Source of the DNA: Bacteroidales bacterium | GTDB taxonomy: Bacteria > Bacteroidota > Bacteroidia > Bacteroidales > F082 | Assembly (NCBI GenBank): GCA_028277395.1 | Contig: JANQGJ010000019.1 | Span: forward strand, 1-64,000 | DNA: 64,000 nt | Direction of reading: 5' to 3' | Shown: positions 47,837-57,104 of the stretch, piece by piece | Position numbering within the stretch: the first letter of the stretch is position 1 | How the letters are laid out: each line of letters starts with the position of its first letter | Notes under the pieces: model-generated | The model's input: only the letters and a program-made list of their open reading frames with translations | The model's database searches: none | What the model was told of the DNA's origin: nothing | Translations under genes and position numbers: made by a program

Positions 47837-47857
47837 GCATATAAAAAAATATTTCTG

Positions 47858-47889
47858 AAAAAGGCTGTTCTTTCCGGACAGCCTTTTTT
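47858..47889 (+). terminator. Rho-independent terminator after paralogue 1
   Basis: AAAAAGGCTGTTC pairs with GGACAGCCTTTTT (one wobble) around a 5-base loop, with T residues to 47889, 22 bases after the stop. The rest of the gap (47890-48264) is AT-rich with no clear promoter element; ACAACCATGTTGT at 48196-48208 is a small palindrome upstream of paralogue 2. Confidence 0.9.
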
Positions 47890-48264
47890 GTCTCTAAACG
47901 TATATTTTCCTGATAAACTAATCCACTTTTACCTGAGTAGCAGCTTTAAAAGGATATATCCCGGATGCAGATTATCATCCCGTTACTTAGTATTTTGAAA
48001 TATAAGACCCGAATAATCCATTTAAGTAATAATGTTTGGTTGTATCTTATATGCGGTTGTATGACTTTTGTACAGAAACTAAGAGTAATAATCCATAAAA
48101 ATATTACTATGATATTTTTCTCTTGTTTTACCCGTTAATACTGACCATAATCAATATTTCCGGTCTGCAACCAAGGAGTTAATTGTTAAGTATTGACAAC
48201 CATGTTGTTGTAAAATATGTCAAATAAATATAACTTCATGTAAAAACCAAAAAACCTTAAAATT

Positions 48265-50166
48265 ATGAAGAAAGTTATACTATCAACGTTCGGCCTGTTG
48301 TTGATTACAACAATTGTGGCTCAGACAAATCAAATTAGAGAAAAAAGTACCGGATTACCTGACAGGACTTCATCGCGCTTCCAAAACTACGTTGGTGATC
48401 CGATACAACCAACTGTTTTACAAGACCAAAAAACAGTTGAGACAGTCAATGGCAGATCGGTTTCTTATATTCCCATAGGGTTATCTCCAAATGCCAATGG
48501 ATTCTCAAGTAGTGCAAGGACTTTTTTATGGGCAGACCCTATATCAAACAGTGTTTCTTTTATCTATGATATTTATGATGGAACAGGAACAGTGGATATT
48601 GGGTACAATATTTCAGTAAATGGTGGAGGTTACTGGTCGTCAGATCAAAAAGTTGATGCTGCCGGGTATAAAGGATTAAATATTCAGGGTGGAATTATGA
48701 ACCCGGATAAAAGTTCCAATCCTGAAGATACGTATTTAACATATTTTGCACAGGCTTCTGACGGAAGTAACGGATCTGTTGGAGGATATATTTATGGTTC
48801 CAATGTTCTTACTGATACTAATGATCCGAATTTTACTTACACTCACCTGCAATCCAATATGGTGCTATTCAGGACTTTTTCCGATGCTTTTACTATCACA
48901 CCTGAAGGAACTTCTTTTTATGTTGGAGGAAGTTACAGGTACATAAATCAGGAATATGAATTTAACGGACAGCTAATTATTGGGAAAGGAGAAGTTGTTG
49001 CAGGTGAGATCGTTTATACTGAAAGCCTTATTAACTTCCTGGGTCAGGGAGAAAATATTAATGATATAAAGGTAGCATTCGCACCTGACGGACAAACGGG
49101 GTATATTTGTGTATTAACTGAATCTGTAACTGACCCGGTACCATTTACAGCATATCACCCTGTATTGTTAAAGACCACTGATGGTGGTATTACGTGGAGT
49201 GATCCGATTCATGTGCAATTGGGAGGAACTGATGGTATTGAATCAATAAAGAATTACTGGAGTGATTTTGTAATCGGTTCTATTGAATATTATGGCCCTG
49301 ATTTTAACCGTGATGAAGTATATTATAACCTTGGGTATTCATGTGATATAATAGTAGATTATAATGGAAACCCACATATAACCGGAATTATTGCTATTGC
49401 TACTGATATTGGTTGGTTCCCGGGAGAAGGAACAATGGCAACATGGCATCTGTTTTCTGCGGATGAAGGAACCACCTGGCAGGCAAGTGCATTGTACGAT
49501 AACATTTTCTTTGACGGTACAGTTGGAAGTAATGATATGAGCAACCGTCCTTATGCCGGATCAACTTACGATGGACGCTACCTGTTCTTTTCCTGGATAG
49601 ATACTGATTTAGATGGTGCAGAAGCTAATACAAATCCAAATATCTTTATTGCTGGTTATGATTCTGAAGATGGCTTTTATACAGATGTTAATAATATAAC
49701 AGAATTAAGCCCTTACTGGTTCAGTGCGTTTTATGGAAGTATGTCCCAATACGTGTTTTCTGAAGAGTCGGACAATATTAACTGTGAAATTCCATTCATA
49801 TTTTGTGAGTTTCTGGAAGGAATGCCTAATGAAGGTTTGATACAATATATTTATATAGATGGATTTACTATACCATGTTCTCCAGTCAGTATTGAGGAAG
49901 GTTTGGATCCCGGATTTGTAGTAACTCAGAGTTCTCCAAATCCAGGCAATGATGCTGTTTCAATATCCGTTTCATCAAACCTTCAAGATAAAATTGAGTT
50001 GGAAATTTGCAATGTATTTGGACAAGTTGTACACTACCAGCAAAAATTCAGTAATGCACGTGTTAATAATTTTAATGTAAATGTATGTAACTTTGATCCA
50101 GGTTTATACGTCTATACTGTTAGAATTGGGAACAATTCTAAAACAATGAAGATGATTGTACAATAA
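48265..50166 (+). CDS. secreted Asp-box protein with T9SS type A sorting domain, paralogue 2
   Basis: A 633-residue paralogue of the flanking genes but clearly more divergent. It has a signal peptide (MKKVILSTFGLLLITTIVAQ), Asp-box-like segments (SVNGGGYW, TTDGGITW, SADEGTTW; the first and third are degenerate), and the family core shared with its neighbours (YAGSTYDGRYLFFSWIDTD, ELSPYWFSAFYG, SQYVFSEE). The C-terminal T9SS tail (QSSPNPGND to MKMIVQ) is present. It lacks the RSTKAPN element of paralogues 1 and 3 and has extra cysteines near the tail. No clear promoter or terminator of the type used by the other copies was found. Function unknown; surface-exposed or released. Confidence 0.87.
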   Translation: MKKVILSTFGLLLITTIVAQTNQIREKSTGLPDRTSSRFQNYVGDPIQPTVLQDQKTVETVNGRSVSYIPIGLSPNANGFSSSARTFLWADPISNSVSFIYDIYDGTGTVDIGYNISVNGGGYWSSDQKVDAAGYKGLNIQGGIMNPDKSSNPEDTYLTYFAQASDGSNGSVGGYIYGSNVLTDTNDPNFTYTHLQSNMVLFRTFSDAFTITPEGTSFYVGGSYRYINQEYEFNGQLIIGKGEVVAGEIVYTESLINFLGQGENINDIKVAFAPDGQTGYICVLTESVTDPVPFTAYHPVLLKTTDGGITWSDPIHVQLGGTDGIESIKNYWSDFVIGSIEYYGPDFNRDEVYYNLGYSCDIIVDYNGNPHITGIIAIATDIGWFPGEGTMATWHLFSADEGTTWQASALYDNIFFDGTVGSNDMSNRPYAGSTYDGRYLFFSWIDTDLDGAEANTNPNIFIAGYDSEDGFYTDVNNITELSPYWFSAFYGSMSQYVFSEESDNINCEIPFIFCEFLEGMPNEGLIQYIYIDGFTIPCSPVSIEEGLDPGFVVTQSSPNPGNDAVSISVSSNLQDKIELEICNVFGQVVHYQQKFSNARVNNFNVNVCNFDPGLYVYTVRIGNNSKTMKMIVQ

Positions 50167-50188
50167 ATTTGATAAATTTTAACTTTTG

Positions 50189-50211
50189 TTGACAACCATA
50201 CCACAATGGTT
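50189..50211. repeat. TTGACAACCAT element with palindrome upstream of paralogue 3
   Basis: TTGACAACCAT at 50189-50199 is an exact match to 48193-48203 upstream of paralogue 2. At 50194-50211 it continues as AACCAT, six bases, ATGGTT. Shared position relative to the two start codons (62-75 bases upstream) suggests a common regulatory site or a relic of duplication. Confidence 0.45.
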
Positions 50212-50227
50212 TCTGTCAATCTAATGT

Positions 50228-50235
50228 TATATTTA
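50228..50235 (+). promoter_or_regulatory. imperfect -7 element for paralogue 3
   Basis: TATATTTA differs from TAnnTTTG only at the last base. It lies in ATGTTATATTT, identical to the promoter region of paralogue 1, 38 bases before the ATG at 50274. Confidence 0.4.
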
Positions 50236-50273
50236 AATAAATAAAGTAATTATAAATAATTAAACTAAGTATC

Positions 50274-52220
50274 ATGAAAAAAATATTACTAATAGTATTG
50301 GTATTTGGTATTGGTTTTTCTGCTTATTCTCAGGAATTAATTAAGAGAAGCACAAAAGCTCCAAATACAGAACTGCAACCTGAAAAAGCACCTCAAAATC
50401 CGGCTACAGCAATGGATGCTGATACCCCGGAGCGAAAAACACTGAAAGCAAATGGCAGAAATGTTGAGTACATACCAATTGGAAAGTCAGGAAATGCATA
50501 TGGATTTTATGGAAATGCACGTACTTATGTTTGGGCAGATCCAAATGTTAATAGTATTGTTTTTACACATCGTATGACCGGTGGTGTTGAAGTTGATGGG
50601 AACAGTAGAATTGCTTACGATGTTTCAACAGACGGTGGATCGACATGGACAAATGATGTAGTAGTTTATACTCCTACCGAACCAGGTCCGCAATATCCTG
50701 AGAATGCTGGTAGATATCCTCAGGGAGCTATAATTAACCCCGAGGGTAATACTAATCCGGATAATGCATATTATACTTATCTGGCTGCAGCTATTAACAA
50801 TACGAATGGTATCTGGGGAGCATATGCTTATGGCTCGAATGTTTTAACAGAAACCGATCCTTCAAATCCTACACAAAATTTACTCTTATCAGGAGATGGG
50901 TACCTAAGGCTTATTCCTGATGCATTAACAGTTACAAAACAAGGTGTTTCCTGGTATATTGAACCAAGTTCAGATTTTTCATCAGGAACTGAGTCTGTAT
51001 ATACAGGAGAAATTATTGTAGGAAAAGGAGAAATTGTTGATGGGGAAATTGTATATGAAGAGTCATTAATGGAATTGCTTGAAGAAGGAGATTCGTTCAA
51101 TGACAGTAAAATTGCTTTTGGTCCCGATGGTCTTACTGGTTATATGCTCTTTATGAGTGATTCTGAAAGTGATCCTCAGCCATATACTAACTATCATCCA
51201 ATCTTAGTTAAAACCACTGACGGAGGTAATACCTGGGGTGATCCAATTCATGTTCTTTTAGGAAGTACTGATGGTATTGAATCAATTAAAAACTACTGGC
51301 CTGATGAAGTTATAGAAAGTATTGAATTATACAGTAATGGTTTTGACAGAGACGAGGTATATTATAATATGGGGTACCATGCTGATATTATCGTTGATAT
51401 TAATGGTAATCCACATTTAACCGGTATTATTGCTCTTGCTGACAATGACGGTTGGTATCCAAATGATCCGGCAATGGCAACTTGGCATCTATATTCGGAA
51501 GATGGAGGTACTACATGGGAAGCTGATGCTTTGTATGATAACCTGTTTTTTGAAGGTACTTTCGGTGATATAACAATGTACAATCGTCCATATGCAGCTT
51601 CTACTTATGATGGTCACTATCTGTTCTTCTCCTGGATAGATACTGATCTGGATGGTGCTGAAACTAACACTAACCCTAATATCTTTGTAATTGGTTATGA
51701 CGCTGAAGATAATACATATAATGAAACTGGAGTAGAGAATGTAACAGAACTTAGCATTTATTGGTTTAGTGCTTTTTATGGTAGTATGAGCCAATATGTA
51801 TTTTCAGAACTTGATGAACCAAATAGTGTATACGACTGTGAGATACCATTTGTATTTACTGAGTTTACTGTTCCTGCAAATGATACAGAGGAAATGAATT
51901 TCTATTATGTTGATGGTTTTACCCTCAAAATGCCAGTAGGTGTTGATACTCATGAAGGTTTAGCAGGATTTGCAGTTTCTCAGAACTCACCAAACCCAGC
52001 TGTTCATAGTACATCGATTAATGTAACATCTGAAAAAGCAGGAGTTATCACCTTAAGCCTTACAAATATGCTTGGACAGGTTGTTCAAACACAAAGTGTT
52101 GACAATAGCGCTTTGGCCCACACTTTCAATGTTGACGTTAGTAACCTTGATTCAGGTATTTACTTCTATACCATTGAAATTGGTAATAAATCAATAACTA
52201 AAAAGATGATTGTAAAATAA
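50274..52220 (+). CDS. secreted Asp-box protein with T9SS type A sorting domain, paralogue 3
   Basis: A 648-residue close relative of paralogue 1. It shares the signal peptide style (MKKILLIVLVFGIGFSAYSQ), the RSTKAPN segment, the GRDV/GRNVEYIPIG block, the Asp-boxes (STDGGSTW, TTDGGNTW, SEDGGTTW), the STYDGHYLFFSWIDTD core and the T9SS tail ending KKMIVK. The tail includes SNLDSGIYFYTIEIGNK exactly as in paralogue 1, pointing to recent duplication or gene conversion at the 3' end. Predicted beta-propeller-like, secreted by T9SS; ligand or substrate unknown. It has its own terminator. Confidence 0.88.
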   Translation: MKKILLIVLVFGIGFSAYSQELIKRSTKAPNTELQPEKAPQNPATAMDADTPERKTLKANGRNVEYIPIGKSGNAYGFYGNARTYVWADPNVNSIVFTHRMTGGVEVDGNSRIAYDVSTDGGSTWTNDVVVYTPTEPGPQYPENAGRYPQGAIINPEGNTNPDNAYYTYLAAAINNTNGIWGAYAYGSNVLTETDPSNPTQNLLLSGDGYLRLIPDALTVTKQGVSWYIEPSSDFSSGTESVYTGEIIVGKGEIVDGEIVYEESLMELLEEGDSFNDSKIAFGPDGLTGYMLFMSDSESDPQPYTNYHPILVKTTDGGNTWGDPIHVLLGSTDGIESIKNYWPDEVIESIELYSNGFDRDEVYYNMGYHADIIVDINGNPHLTGIIALADNDGWYPNDPAMATWHLYSEDGGTTWEADALYDNLFFEGTFGDITMYNRPYAASTYDGHYLFFSWIDTDLDGAETNTNPNIFVIGYDAEDNTYNETGVENVTELSIYWFSAFYGSMSQYVFSELDEPNSVYDCEIPFVFTEFTVPANDTEEMNFYYVDGFTLKMPVGVDTHEGLAGFAVSQNSPNPAVHSTSINVTSEKAGVITLSLTNMLGQVVQTQSVDNSALAHTFNVDVSNLDSGIYFYTIEIGNKSITKKMIVK

Positions 52221-52243
52221 TCATATTAAAAAGTATAATGTAT

Positions 52244-52272
52244 AAAGGCCGTCTGAAAGGATGGCCTTTTTT
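52244..52272 (+). terminator. Rho-independent terminator after paralogue 3
   Basis: AAAGGCCGTC pairs with GATGGCCTTT (one wobble) around a 6-base loop, followed by T residues to 52272, 23 bases after the stop. The stem resembles the terminator of paralogue 1. Confidence 0.88.
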
Positions 52273-52347
52273 CATGCCTCGATATAACAGAGTTTTACTG
52301 TTTAACTGTATCAATAAACCACAATGTGGTGGTAATTGTAACTGAAA

Positions 52348-53922
52348 TTAAAACTCCGAAGTAAAAAAGAACTCAATATCCGAGTACTTTTGCTGGGCCA
52401 TCTGTAAAGAGAATTGCGAATCTGCGAGAAATACCTCTCGCCCCTCTTTGTCGAGTGCAATCTGGTTAGCCTTTCTGGCCTGGAAATCTTTTAGCTGAGC
52501 TTCATTAGAGCTTCTGAACCAAACTGTTTTGTACAATGTTATGTGTTCAAACCTGCATTTTGCACCATACTCATGCTCCAGCCTGTATTGAATAACTTCA
52601 AACTGAAGTGCCCCGACAGTACCAATAATTTTCCTTCCGGTATGTTTTCCTGTAAAAAGCTGAGCAACTCCTTCATCCATCAATTGATCAATACCTTTAG
52701 CCAGTTGTTTGGCTTTTAACGGACTTGCATTCTCAACATACCTGAAAAGCTCCGGTGAGAAAGAAGGAATTCCTTTAAAGTTCAAGTTTGTACCTTCAGT
52801 TAAAGTATCTCCAATTTTGAAATTTCCGGTATCATGCAAACCTACAATATCTCCGGGATACATTTCATCAACAATCGATTTCTTTTGTGCCATAAATGCA
52901 GTAGGACTTGAAAACTTCAATTTCCTGTTTAACCTGACATGGTGGTAGTAGGTGTTCCTTTTAAAAGTACCACTAACTATTCTTACAAAAGCAATACGGT
53001 CTCGATGGTTAGGGTCCATATTAGCATGTATTTTAAATACAAACCCGGTGAACTGCTCTTCTTCCGGTTCCACTTCCCTCAAGTCGCTTTCACGGCCAAT
53101 TGGAGGTGGTGCAATCTGAATGAAATTATCAAGTAATTCTTTAACCCCAAAGTTATTAAGTGCACTTCCAAAAAATACAGGAGATAGTTTACCTTCGGTA
53201 TATTCATTAACTTCGAACTTAGGATAAACTCCTTCCACCAATTCTATATCTTCACGTAACTTATCAGCATCTTCTCCCAGGTAATCATCAATTTCATTAT
53301 TCATAATGTCATTGATCTCTATACCATCTTCAACAACCTGTTTGCCCGGAGTAAAAAGGGTTAGTGATTTTGAGAAATTATTATACACTCCTTTAAAACC
53401 TGGTCCCATGTTAATCGGCCAGCTAAGGGGAGTTACTGTAAGATGTAACTTCTGTTCAACCTCATCCAGTAGTTCAAAGGCATCCTTACCAGGTCGGTCC
53501 AGTTTATTTATGAAAACAATTATAGGAATGTTTCTCATACGGCAAACCTTCACAAGTTTCTCGGTTTGGGGCTCAACACCTTTGGCAACATCAATTACCA
53601 CTACTACACTGTCGGCAGCAGTAAGCGTTCTGAAAGTATCTTCCTGAAAGTCCTGATGACCGGGGGTGTCCAGAATATTAATTTTTATATCACTGTATTC
53701 AAAACCCATTACGGATGTGGCTACCGAAATACCTCTCTGTCTTTCAATCTCCATCCAGTCGGAAGTTGCTGTCTTTTTTATTTTATTTGATTTAACAGCA
53801 CCCGCAACCTGGATTGCGCCACCAAAAAGCAATAGTTTCTCAGTTAATGTGGTTTTACCTGCATCAGGATGGCTGATAATGGCAAATGTTCTCCGCCTTT
53901 GTATTTCTTTCTTGTTGGTCAT
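52348..53922 (-). CDS. prfC: peptide chain release factor 3
   Basis: A translational GTPase that recycles RF1/RF2 from the ribosome. The 524-residue sequence has G1 [16 protein letters not shown] near residue 16, the switch block [17 protein letters not shown]3 [16 protein letters not shown]4 [10 protein letters not shown], and the RF3-specific C-terminal domain ([20 protein letters not shown]). Length matches RF3 rather than EF-G. It is a single-gene unit with a promoter about 18 bases upstream. Confidence 0.97.
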   Translation of the reverse strand: MTNKKEIQRRRTFAIISHPDAGKTTLTEKLLLFGGAIQVAGAVKSNKIKKTATSDWMEIERQRGISVATSVMGFEYSDIKINILDTPGHQDFQEDTFRTLTAADSVVVVIDVAKGVEPQTEKLVKVCRMRNIPIIVFINKLDRPGKDAFELLDEVEQKLHLTVTPLSWPINMGPGFKGVYNNFSKSLTLFTPGKQVVEDGIEINDIMNNEIDDYLGEDADKLREDIELVEGVYPKFEVNEYTEGKLSPVFFGSALNNFGVKELLDNFIQIAPPPIGRESDLREVEPEEEQFTGFVFKIHANMDPNHRDRIAFVRIVSGTFKRNTYYHHVRLNRKLKFSSPTAFMAQKKSIVDEMYPGDIVGLHDTGNFKIGDTLTEGTNLNFKGIPSFSPELFRYVENASPLKAKQLAKGIDQLMDEGVAQLFTGKHTGRKIIGTVGALQFEVIQYRLEHEYGAKCRFEHITLYKTVWFRSSNEAQLKDFQARKANQIALDKEGREVFLADSQFSLQMAQQKYSDIEFFFTSEF

Positions 53923-53939
53923 AAATGAAAATTGAGGTG

Positions 53940-53947
53940 CAAAAGTA
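53940..53947 (-). promoter_or_regulatory. -7 promoter element for prfC
   Basis: The minus strand reads TACTTTTG followed by C, a perfect TAnnTTTG element 17 bases before the ATG at 53922, giving a leader of about 11 bases. Confidence 0.55.
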
Positions 53948-54005
53948 GAAAATTTGTTTATTTCGATTATAGAAAATGGCAGGTACAGTATATAAGCCAG
54001 CTGAC

Positions 54006-54611
54006 CTAAATTGTTCTTTCAACTTCCCGGATATCCACCAGATTATTCATCAGGGCATAAACTGTTAATCCTGAAACGGTTTTAATGCCCAGTTTTCGTG
54101 TTATTTTTTTACGGTGGGTCATAACGGTATGAACACTTAAAAACAGTTTATCAGCAACTTCCTGGTTTGTTAATCCAAGTGCCAGGTTTCTAAGGATCTC
54201 TGTTTCCCGTTTGCTGATAACCTGATCGTTATCAGTCTGGTTATTTTCTTCAGTACCTACTATACGCTGCAAAACTTCGATCAAATGGAGTTTACTTTCC
54301 TTTTTGTTAAGAGTAAATGTGAAATGACTTGAAACACTTTGAATAGTATTTGGTGTAACTAAACCTATTACCTTAATATCACTTTCATTGTTCAGTTCAC
54401 TTATTAACGGGATCAGAATTTCCTCAACGCAGGGAGGATCAATTATAACATATTCTGGCTTACGGCTGATTATTTTTTTTGCCAATTTCTTCTCTGTACC
54501 ATCATATACCTGATCTACAAGCATACCACTTATTTCAAGAACAAGATTTTCTATTCCCGCAGATATTAAAAATGCTCCTGTTACCACTATAACTTTCTTG
54601 GTCTTAATCAT
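54006..54611 (-). CDS. LuxR-type transcriptional regulator with degenerate receiver domain
   Basis: The 201-residue protein ends in a LuxR/NarL-type helix-turn-helix: [40 protein letters not shown] and the following helix to residue 190. The N-terminal 120 residues look like a response-regulator receiver fold, but the acidic pair after the first strand is missing (VIVVTGAFL). Asp58 in VIIDPP is near the usual phosphorylation site. Phosphorylation is therefore doubtful; it may respond to a partner instead. Its start overlaps the hemerythrin gene stop by 8 bases, so the two are coupled and the hemerythrin protein is the obvious candidate partner. Confidence 0.85.
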   Translation of the reverse strand: MIKTKKVIVVTGAFLISAGIENLVLEISGMLVDQVYDGTEKKLAKKIISRKPEYVIIDPPCVEEILIPLISELNNESDIKVIGLVTPNTIQSVSSHFTFTLNKKESKLHLIEVLQRIVGTEENNQTDNDQVISKRETEILRNLALGLTNQEVADKLFLSVHTVMTHRKKITRKLGIKTVSGLTVYALMNNLVDIREVERTI

Positions 54612-55344
54612 CGCTGCTTAAATTATCCATTACATGCTTTTCAAGTAACTCAACTTTAGGGACTAATATAAAGTCTTCAATACTTGAATGGTCATTCAGG
54701 TCTTTTTCCAGTACATTAAGTTCTTTCAATAATTTAAATCTGTTTTTTTGATCCAATGATGGTGACAGATATTTGATAAGGATATTTTTCAGATCTGTTA
54801 ATTTCTCTTCAACGTTGTCATGTTCGTCTTCATATGAAGCTATAGGATAGTTGTTAATTTTTGTCAGTAAGGATTCACTGACAGTTTCATTTTTAATTGC
54901 ATTCTCCAGCTCCAAAACATATGGATAAACATTATTCTCTTCTCTTTCAATGTGTTTTTCAAGTTCTTCCTTATAATGTGAGAAAAACTGTTGAAGAATT
55001 TTATGAGATCTACTATCTGATATCATTTCAGATCCCATTTCTCCAATTAGGCACTCAATTTCAGGGATCTTTTGTTCAAGATAATAGTTATGTGTTTTAC
55101 GCAGATAATCAACTAGCAGCTTGCATGAAAAGGTTTGAAGGTATCTTTTGTCAAGGTATTGCGGATCATGAAATGCATTTAGTATGGTTAGAAAAAAACT
55201 AACATTAATGTTCTTTGATTTACAGATCTTCTCAATACTTGAGTCCCCAAAACCCAGGAGTATCCCAAATCTGTTTATAACAGGAACCAGATTGTAATCG
55301 TGATGTATCACATCTGCCAGCTTCATATCTTTTTCTAATAACAT
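54604..55344 (-). CDS. hemerythrin-domain protein with ScdA-N-like region
   Basis: A 246-residue cytoplasmic protein. Residues about 7-70 (KLADVIHHDYNLVPVINRFG onward) resemble the N-terminal region of RIC/ScdA iron-sulfur repair proteins but lack the Cys-Cys pair. Residues about 80-240 are a helical hemerythrin-like domain. Candidate di-iron ligands are the His of LRKTHNYYLEQ, the His and Glu of HYKEELEKHIEREENNVYPY, the His of DEHDNVEEKL and the His of LNDHSSIEDF. Such domains bind oxygen, NO or peroxide through a di-iron site. It is translationally coupled to a LuxR-type regulator, which suggests a gas- or redox-sensing pair. Met7 is an alternative start. Confidence 0.8.
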   Translation of the reverse strand: MLLEKDMKLADVIHHDYNLVPVINRFGILLGFGDSSIEKICKSKNINVSFFLTILNAFHDPQYLDKRYLQTFSCKLLVDYLRKTHNYYLEQKIPEIECLIGEMGSEMISDSRSHKILQQFFSHYKEELEKHIEREENNVYPYVLELENAIKNETVSESLLTKINNYPIASYEDEHDNVEEKLTDLKNILIKYLSPSLDQKNRFKLLKELNVLEKDLNDHSSIEDFILVPKVELLEKHVMDNLSSDD

Positions 55345-55378
55345 TTGATAAGTATTTGTTATAAAAATAAATAAAAAA

Positions 55379-55771
55379 TTATTTTTTGTAAGTTGGGATC
55401 TTTACCAGATGAATTGTAACACCGATTATTATAGTTGCAAGTATCAGTCGTAAATAAATATTGGGTGCAAAATAAATTGATATTCCAATGGTTATCCACA
55501 ACATTGCAATCGAAATCATTTTAGCCTTGAGCGTAATACCTTTTCTTGATCTGTAATTCTCAATATATGATGTTAAAAGCTTATTGTTTTTAAACCACTT
55601 CCTCATCTTTTCAGAACCCCTGTTGAAACAATATGCTGCCAATAGGATAAACGGTGTAGTTGGCAATAGTGGGACAACTATTCCAATTATGCCAATTCCG
55701 GTAAACGTTATACCCAATGTATTCCAAACAGGTTTACTTATACCTGATATTATATTATTTATTCTTTTTAT
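55379..55771 (-). CDS. YbaN family (DUF454) membrane protein, non-standard start
   Basis: A small inner-membrane protein with the family core GIIGIVVPLLPTTPFILLAAYCF followed by RGSEKMRKWF and two C-terminal helices; no molecular function is established. The only conventional start is TTG at 55717, but the frame stays open upstream to a TAA at 55781-55783. The extra residues (IKRINNIISGISKPVWNTLG) look like the natural N terminus of the family. The coordinates given use ATA at 55771 as the start (131 codons including stop). A promoter at 55798-55805 would begin transcription about 20 bases before it. Whether ATA is used, or the annotation should use TTG, is open. Confidence 0.7.
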   Translation of the reverse strand: MKRINNIISGISKPVWNTLGITFTGIGIIGIVVPLLPTTPFILLAAYCFNRGSEKMRKWFKNNKLLTSYIENYRSRKGITLKAKMISIAMLWITIGISIYFAPNIYLRLILATIIIGVTIHLVKIPTYKK

Positions 55772-55797
55772 GTCGAAATATTATAATTGTTCGTTCG

Positions 55798-55805
55798 CAA
55801 AAATA
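55798..55805 (-). promoter_or_regulatory. -7 promoter element for the YbaN-family gene
   Basis: The minus strand reads TATTTTTG followed by C, a perfect TAnnTTTG element. It lies 26 bases upstream of the proposed ATA start and 80 bases upstream of the TTG. Confidence 0.5.
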
Positions 55806-55843
55806 ACGTAATTGATAATGTAACCTTTTACTTATTTTTTTTG

Positions 55844-56926
55844 TTAGCAGATATTTAACAAGTTTTGTACTCGTTCTGTTAGTTTTTCTGAATTATTCTT
55901 TATCTGTAAACCGTTAAACCTGTCTGATTCAATAATGGCACTTTCAAGATCGAAAACTGATTGCTTTTGCGAATAGCAAACATTGTCTGCAAGTAACTTT
56001 TTGGCCAGATATTCCTGTTCAGTCTGACCAGGTGTTGGTATTAATATTGCATTTTTATTGAATGCTGCCAGATCCATTAAGGTAGAATAACCTGGTCGCG
56101 TTATTACATAATTTGCAGCCGTTAACAGTCCGGCAAATTCCTTATCATTTATATGCGATAATATTCTTACATTTTTTTTAACTTCTTCGATTTCTGTTTC
56201 GGGTTTTCCAAGTAACAGTACAGTTTCTAATCCCGACTTCAGTACCTGTTTCAATAACATCTCCTCCAGTATTGAACGTTGTGGTTCGGGTCCTGATAAG
56301 ATTATCAATAAATCAAACTTCTTAACCTCAGGTTGTATATTGTTGATGTCGAATCTGCTAAGTAGTCCAATATTGAACTTCTTTTTTTTAAATTTTGATG
56401 AGAGCGAAAGAACACCTGAAAGGCCTGTTTTACCTTCAATATCAGGAATCCATAATTCATCAAATTTATTTATATAGTGAAAAATTAACCTGTCGATTAT
56501 TGGTTTGCCTATTCGCTGCAGACCTTTGGTCTGGATATTTAGCTGATGAGTGATAAATACCGTTGGAACCCTTTTTGTTGACAATTCATATCTGTTATCA
56601 GATATTACAGCATCTATTTTATATTTATCAATAATAATATCCAGTTCTTTTCCGGCAATACCAGCATGTTTGATCATTGACGGAAATGACCGGATCATTA
56701 TACCGGTCATTGATTTACTCTCCGGATAAACCGGGTTAAATCCACCAAGTTTAATGAGAGTGTTATTTGGAAAGCGTTTTTTAAGAAAGTCAAAAGGTCT
56801 GTTATCTGCAGCCAGAATAGCAACAGCTCCATTGTTCTCAATGGCCTCAATAACCGGAACCATTCGTGTTGCATGTCCTAGCCCCCAGTCCAGCGGGCAA
56901 ACTAAAATTCTTTTGTTATGCTTCAT
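55844..56926 (-). CDS. GT28-like glycosyltransferase
   Basis: A 360-residue MurG-like GT-B protein. The N terminus RILVCPLDWGLGHATRMVPV is the Bacteroidota family signature with a glycine loop. Later blocks are VISDNRYEL near residue 113, LLIILSGPEPQRSILEE near 210 and the donor region YVITRPGYSTLMDLAAF, then PTPGQTEQEYLA. It belongs to the undecaprenyl-linked or diglucosyl-lipid-like GT28 group; the donor sugar is not predictable. It is a single-gene unit, with a promoter element ending 8 bases before the ATG. Confidence 0.82.
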   Translation of the reverse strand: MKHNKRILVCPLDWGLGHATRMVPVIEAIENNGAVAILAADNRPFDFLKKRFPNNTLIKLGGFNPVYPESKSMTGIMIRSFPSMIKHAGIAGKELDIIIDKYKIDAVISDNRYELSTKRVPTVFITHQLNIQTKGLQRIGKPIIDRLIFHYINKFDELWIPDIEGKTGLSGVLSLSSKFKKKKFNIGLLSRFDINNIQPEVKKFDLLIILSGPEPQRSILEEMLLKQVLKSGLETVLLLGKPETEIEEVKKNVRILSHINDKEFAGLLTAANYVITRPGYSTLMDLAAFNKNAILIPTPGQTEQEYLAKKLLADNVCYSQKQSVFDLESAIIESDRFNGLQIKNNSEKLTERVQNLLNIC

Positions 56927-56934
56927 TTAATGAA

Positions 56935-56942
56935 CAAATATA
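56935..56942 (-). promoter_or_regulatory. -7 promoter element for the GT28-like gene
   Basis: The minus strand reads TATATTTG, a perfect TAnnTTTG element only 8 bases before the ATG at 56926. The transcript would be nearly leaderless if this is the start site. Confidence 0.45.
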
Positions 56943-57093
56943 CATCAACAAGTTTACTATTGATCATTTTAGGATATGCGATTTTGTTTGAGCACATAGA
57001 TGCGATCAGCAATAGCTAGGATTAGAGTGATACATAAAAGAAACATTAAGAGATAATTTACTGATGGTTGGTTCATAAATGATGTTTTTTGTG

Positions 57094-57101
57094 TATTTTT
57101 G
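57094..57101 (+). promoter_or_regulatory. -7 promoter element for dprA
   Basis: TATTTTTG matches TAnnTTTG perfectly and ends 3 bases before the dprA ATG at 57105. If used, the transcript would be leaderless. TTG at 57068-57070 is a possible but distant -33 element. Confidence 0.4.
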
Positions 57102-57104
57102 AAT

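Noticed and set aside
45908..52220. Calling the three secreted proteins sialidases
   Set aside because: Asp-boxes alone are not diagnostic; the arginine triad and FRIP/RIP motif were not seen.
54800..55202. Antisense open frame opposite the hemerythrin gene
   Set aside because: No start context or motif; a shadow of the helical coding sequence.
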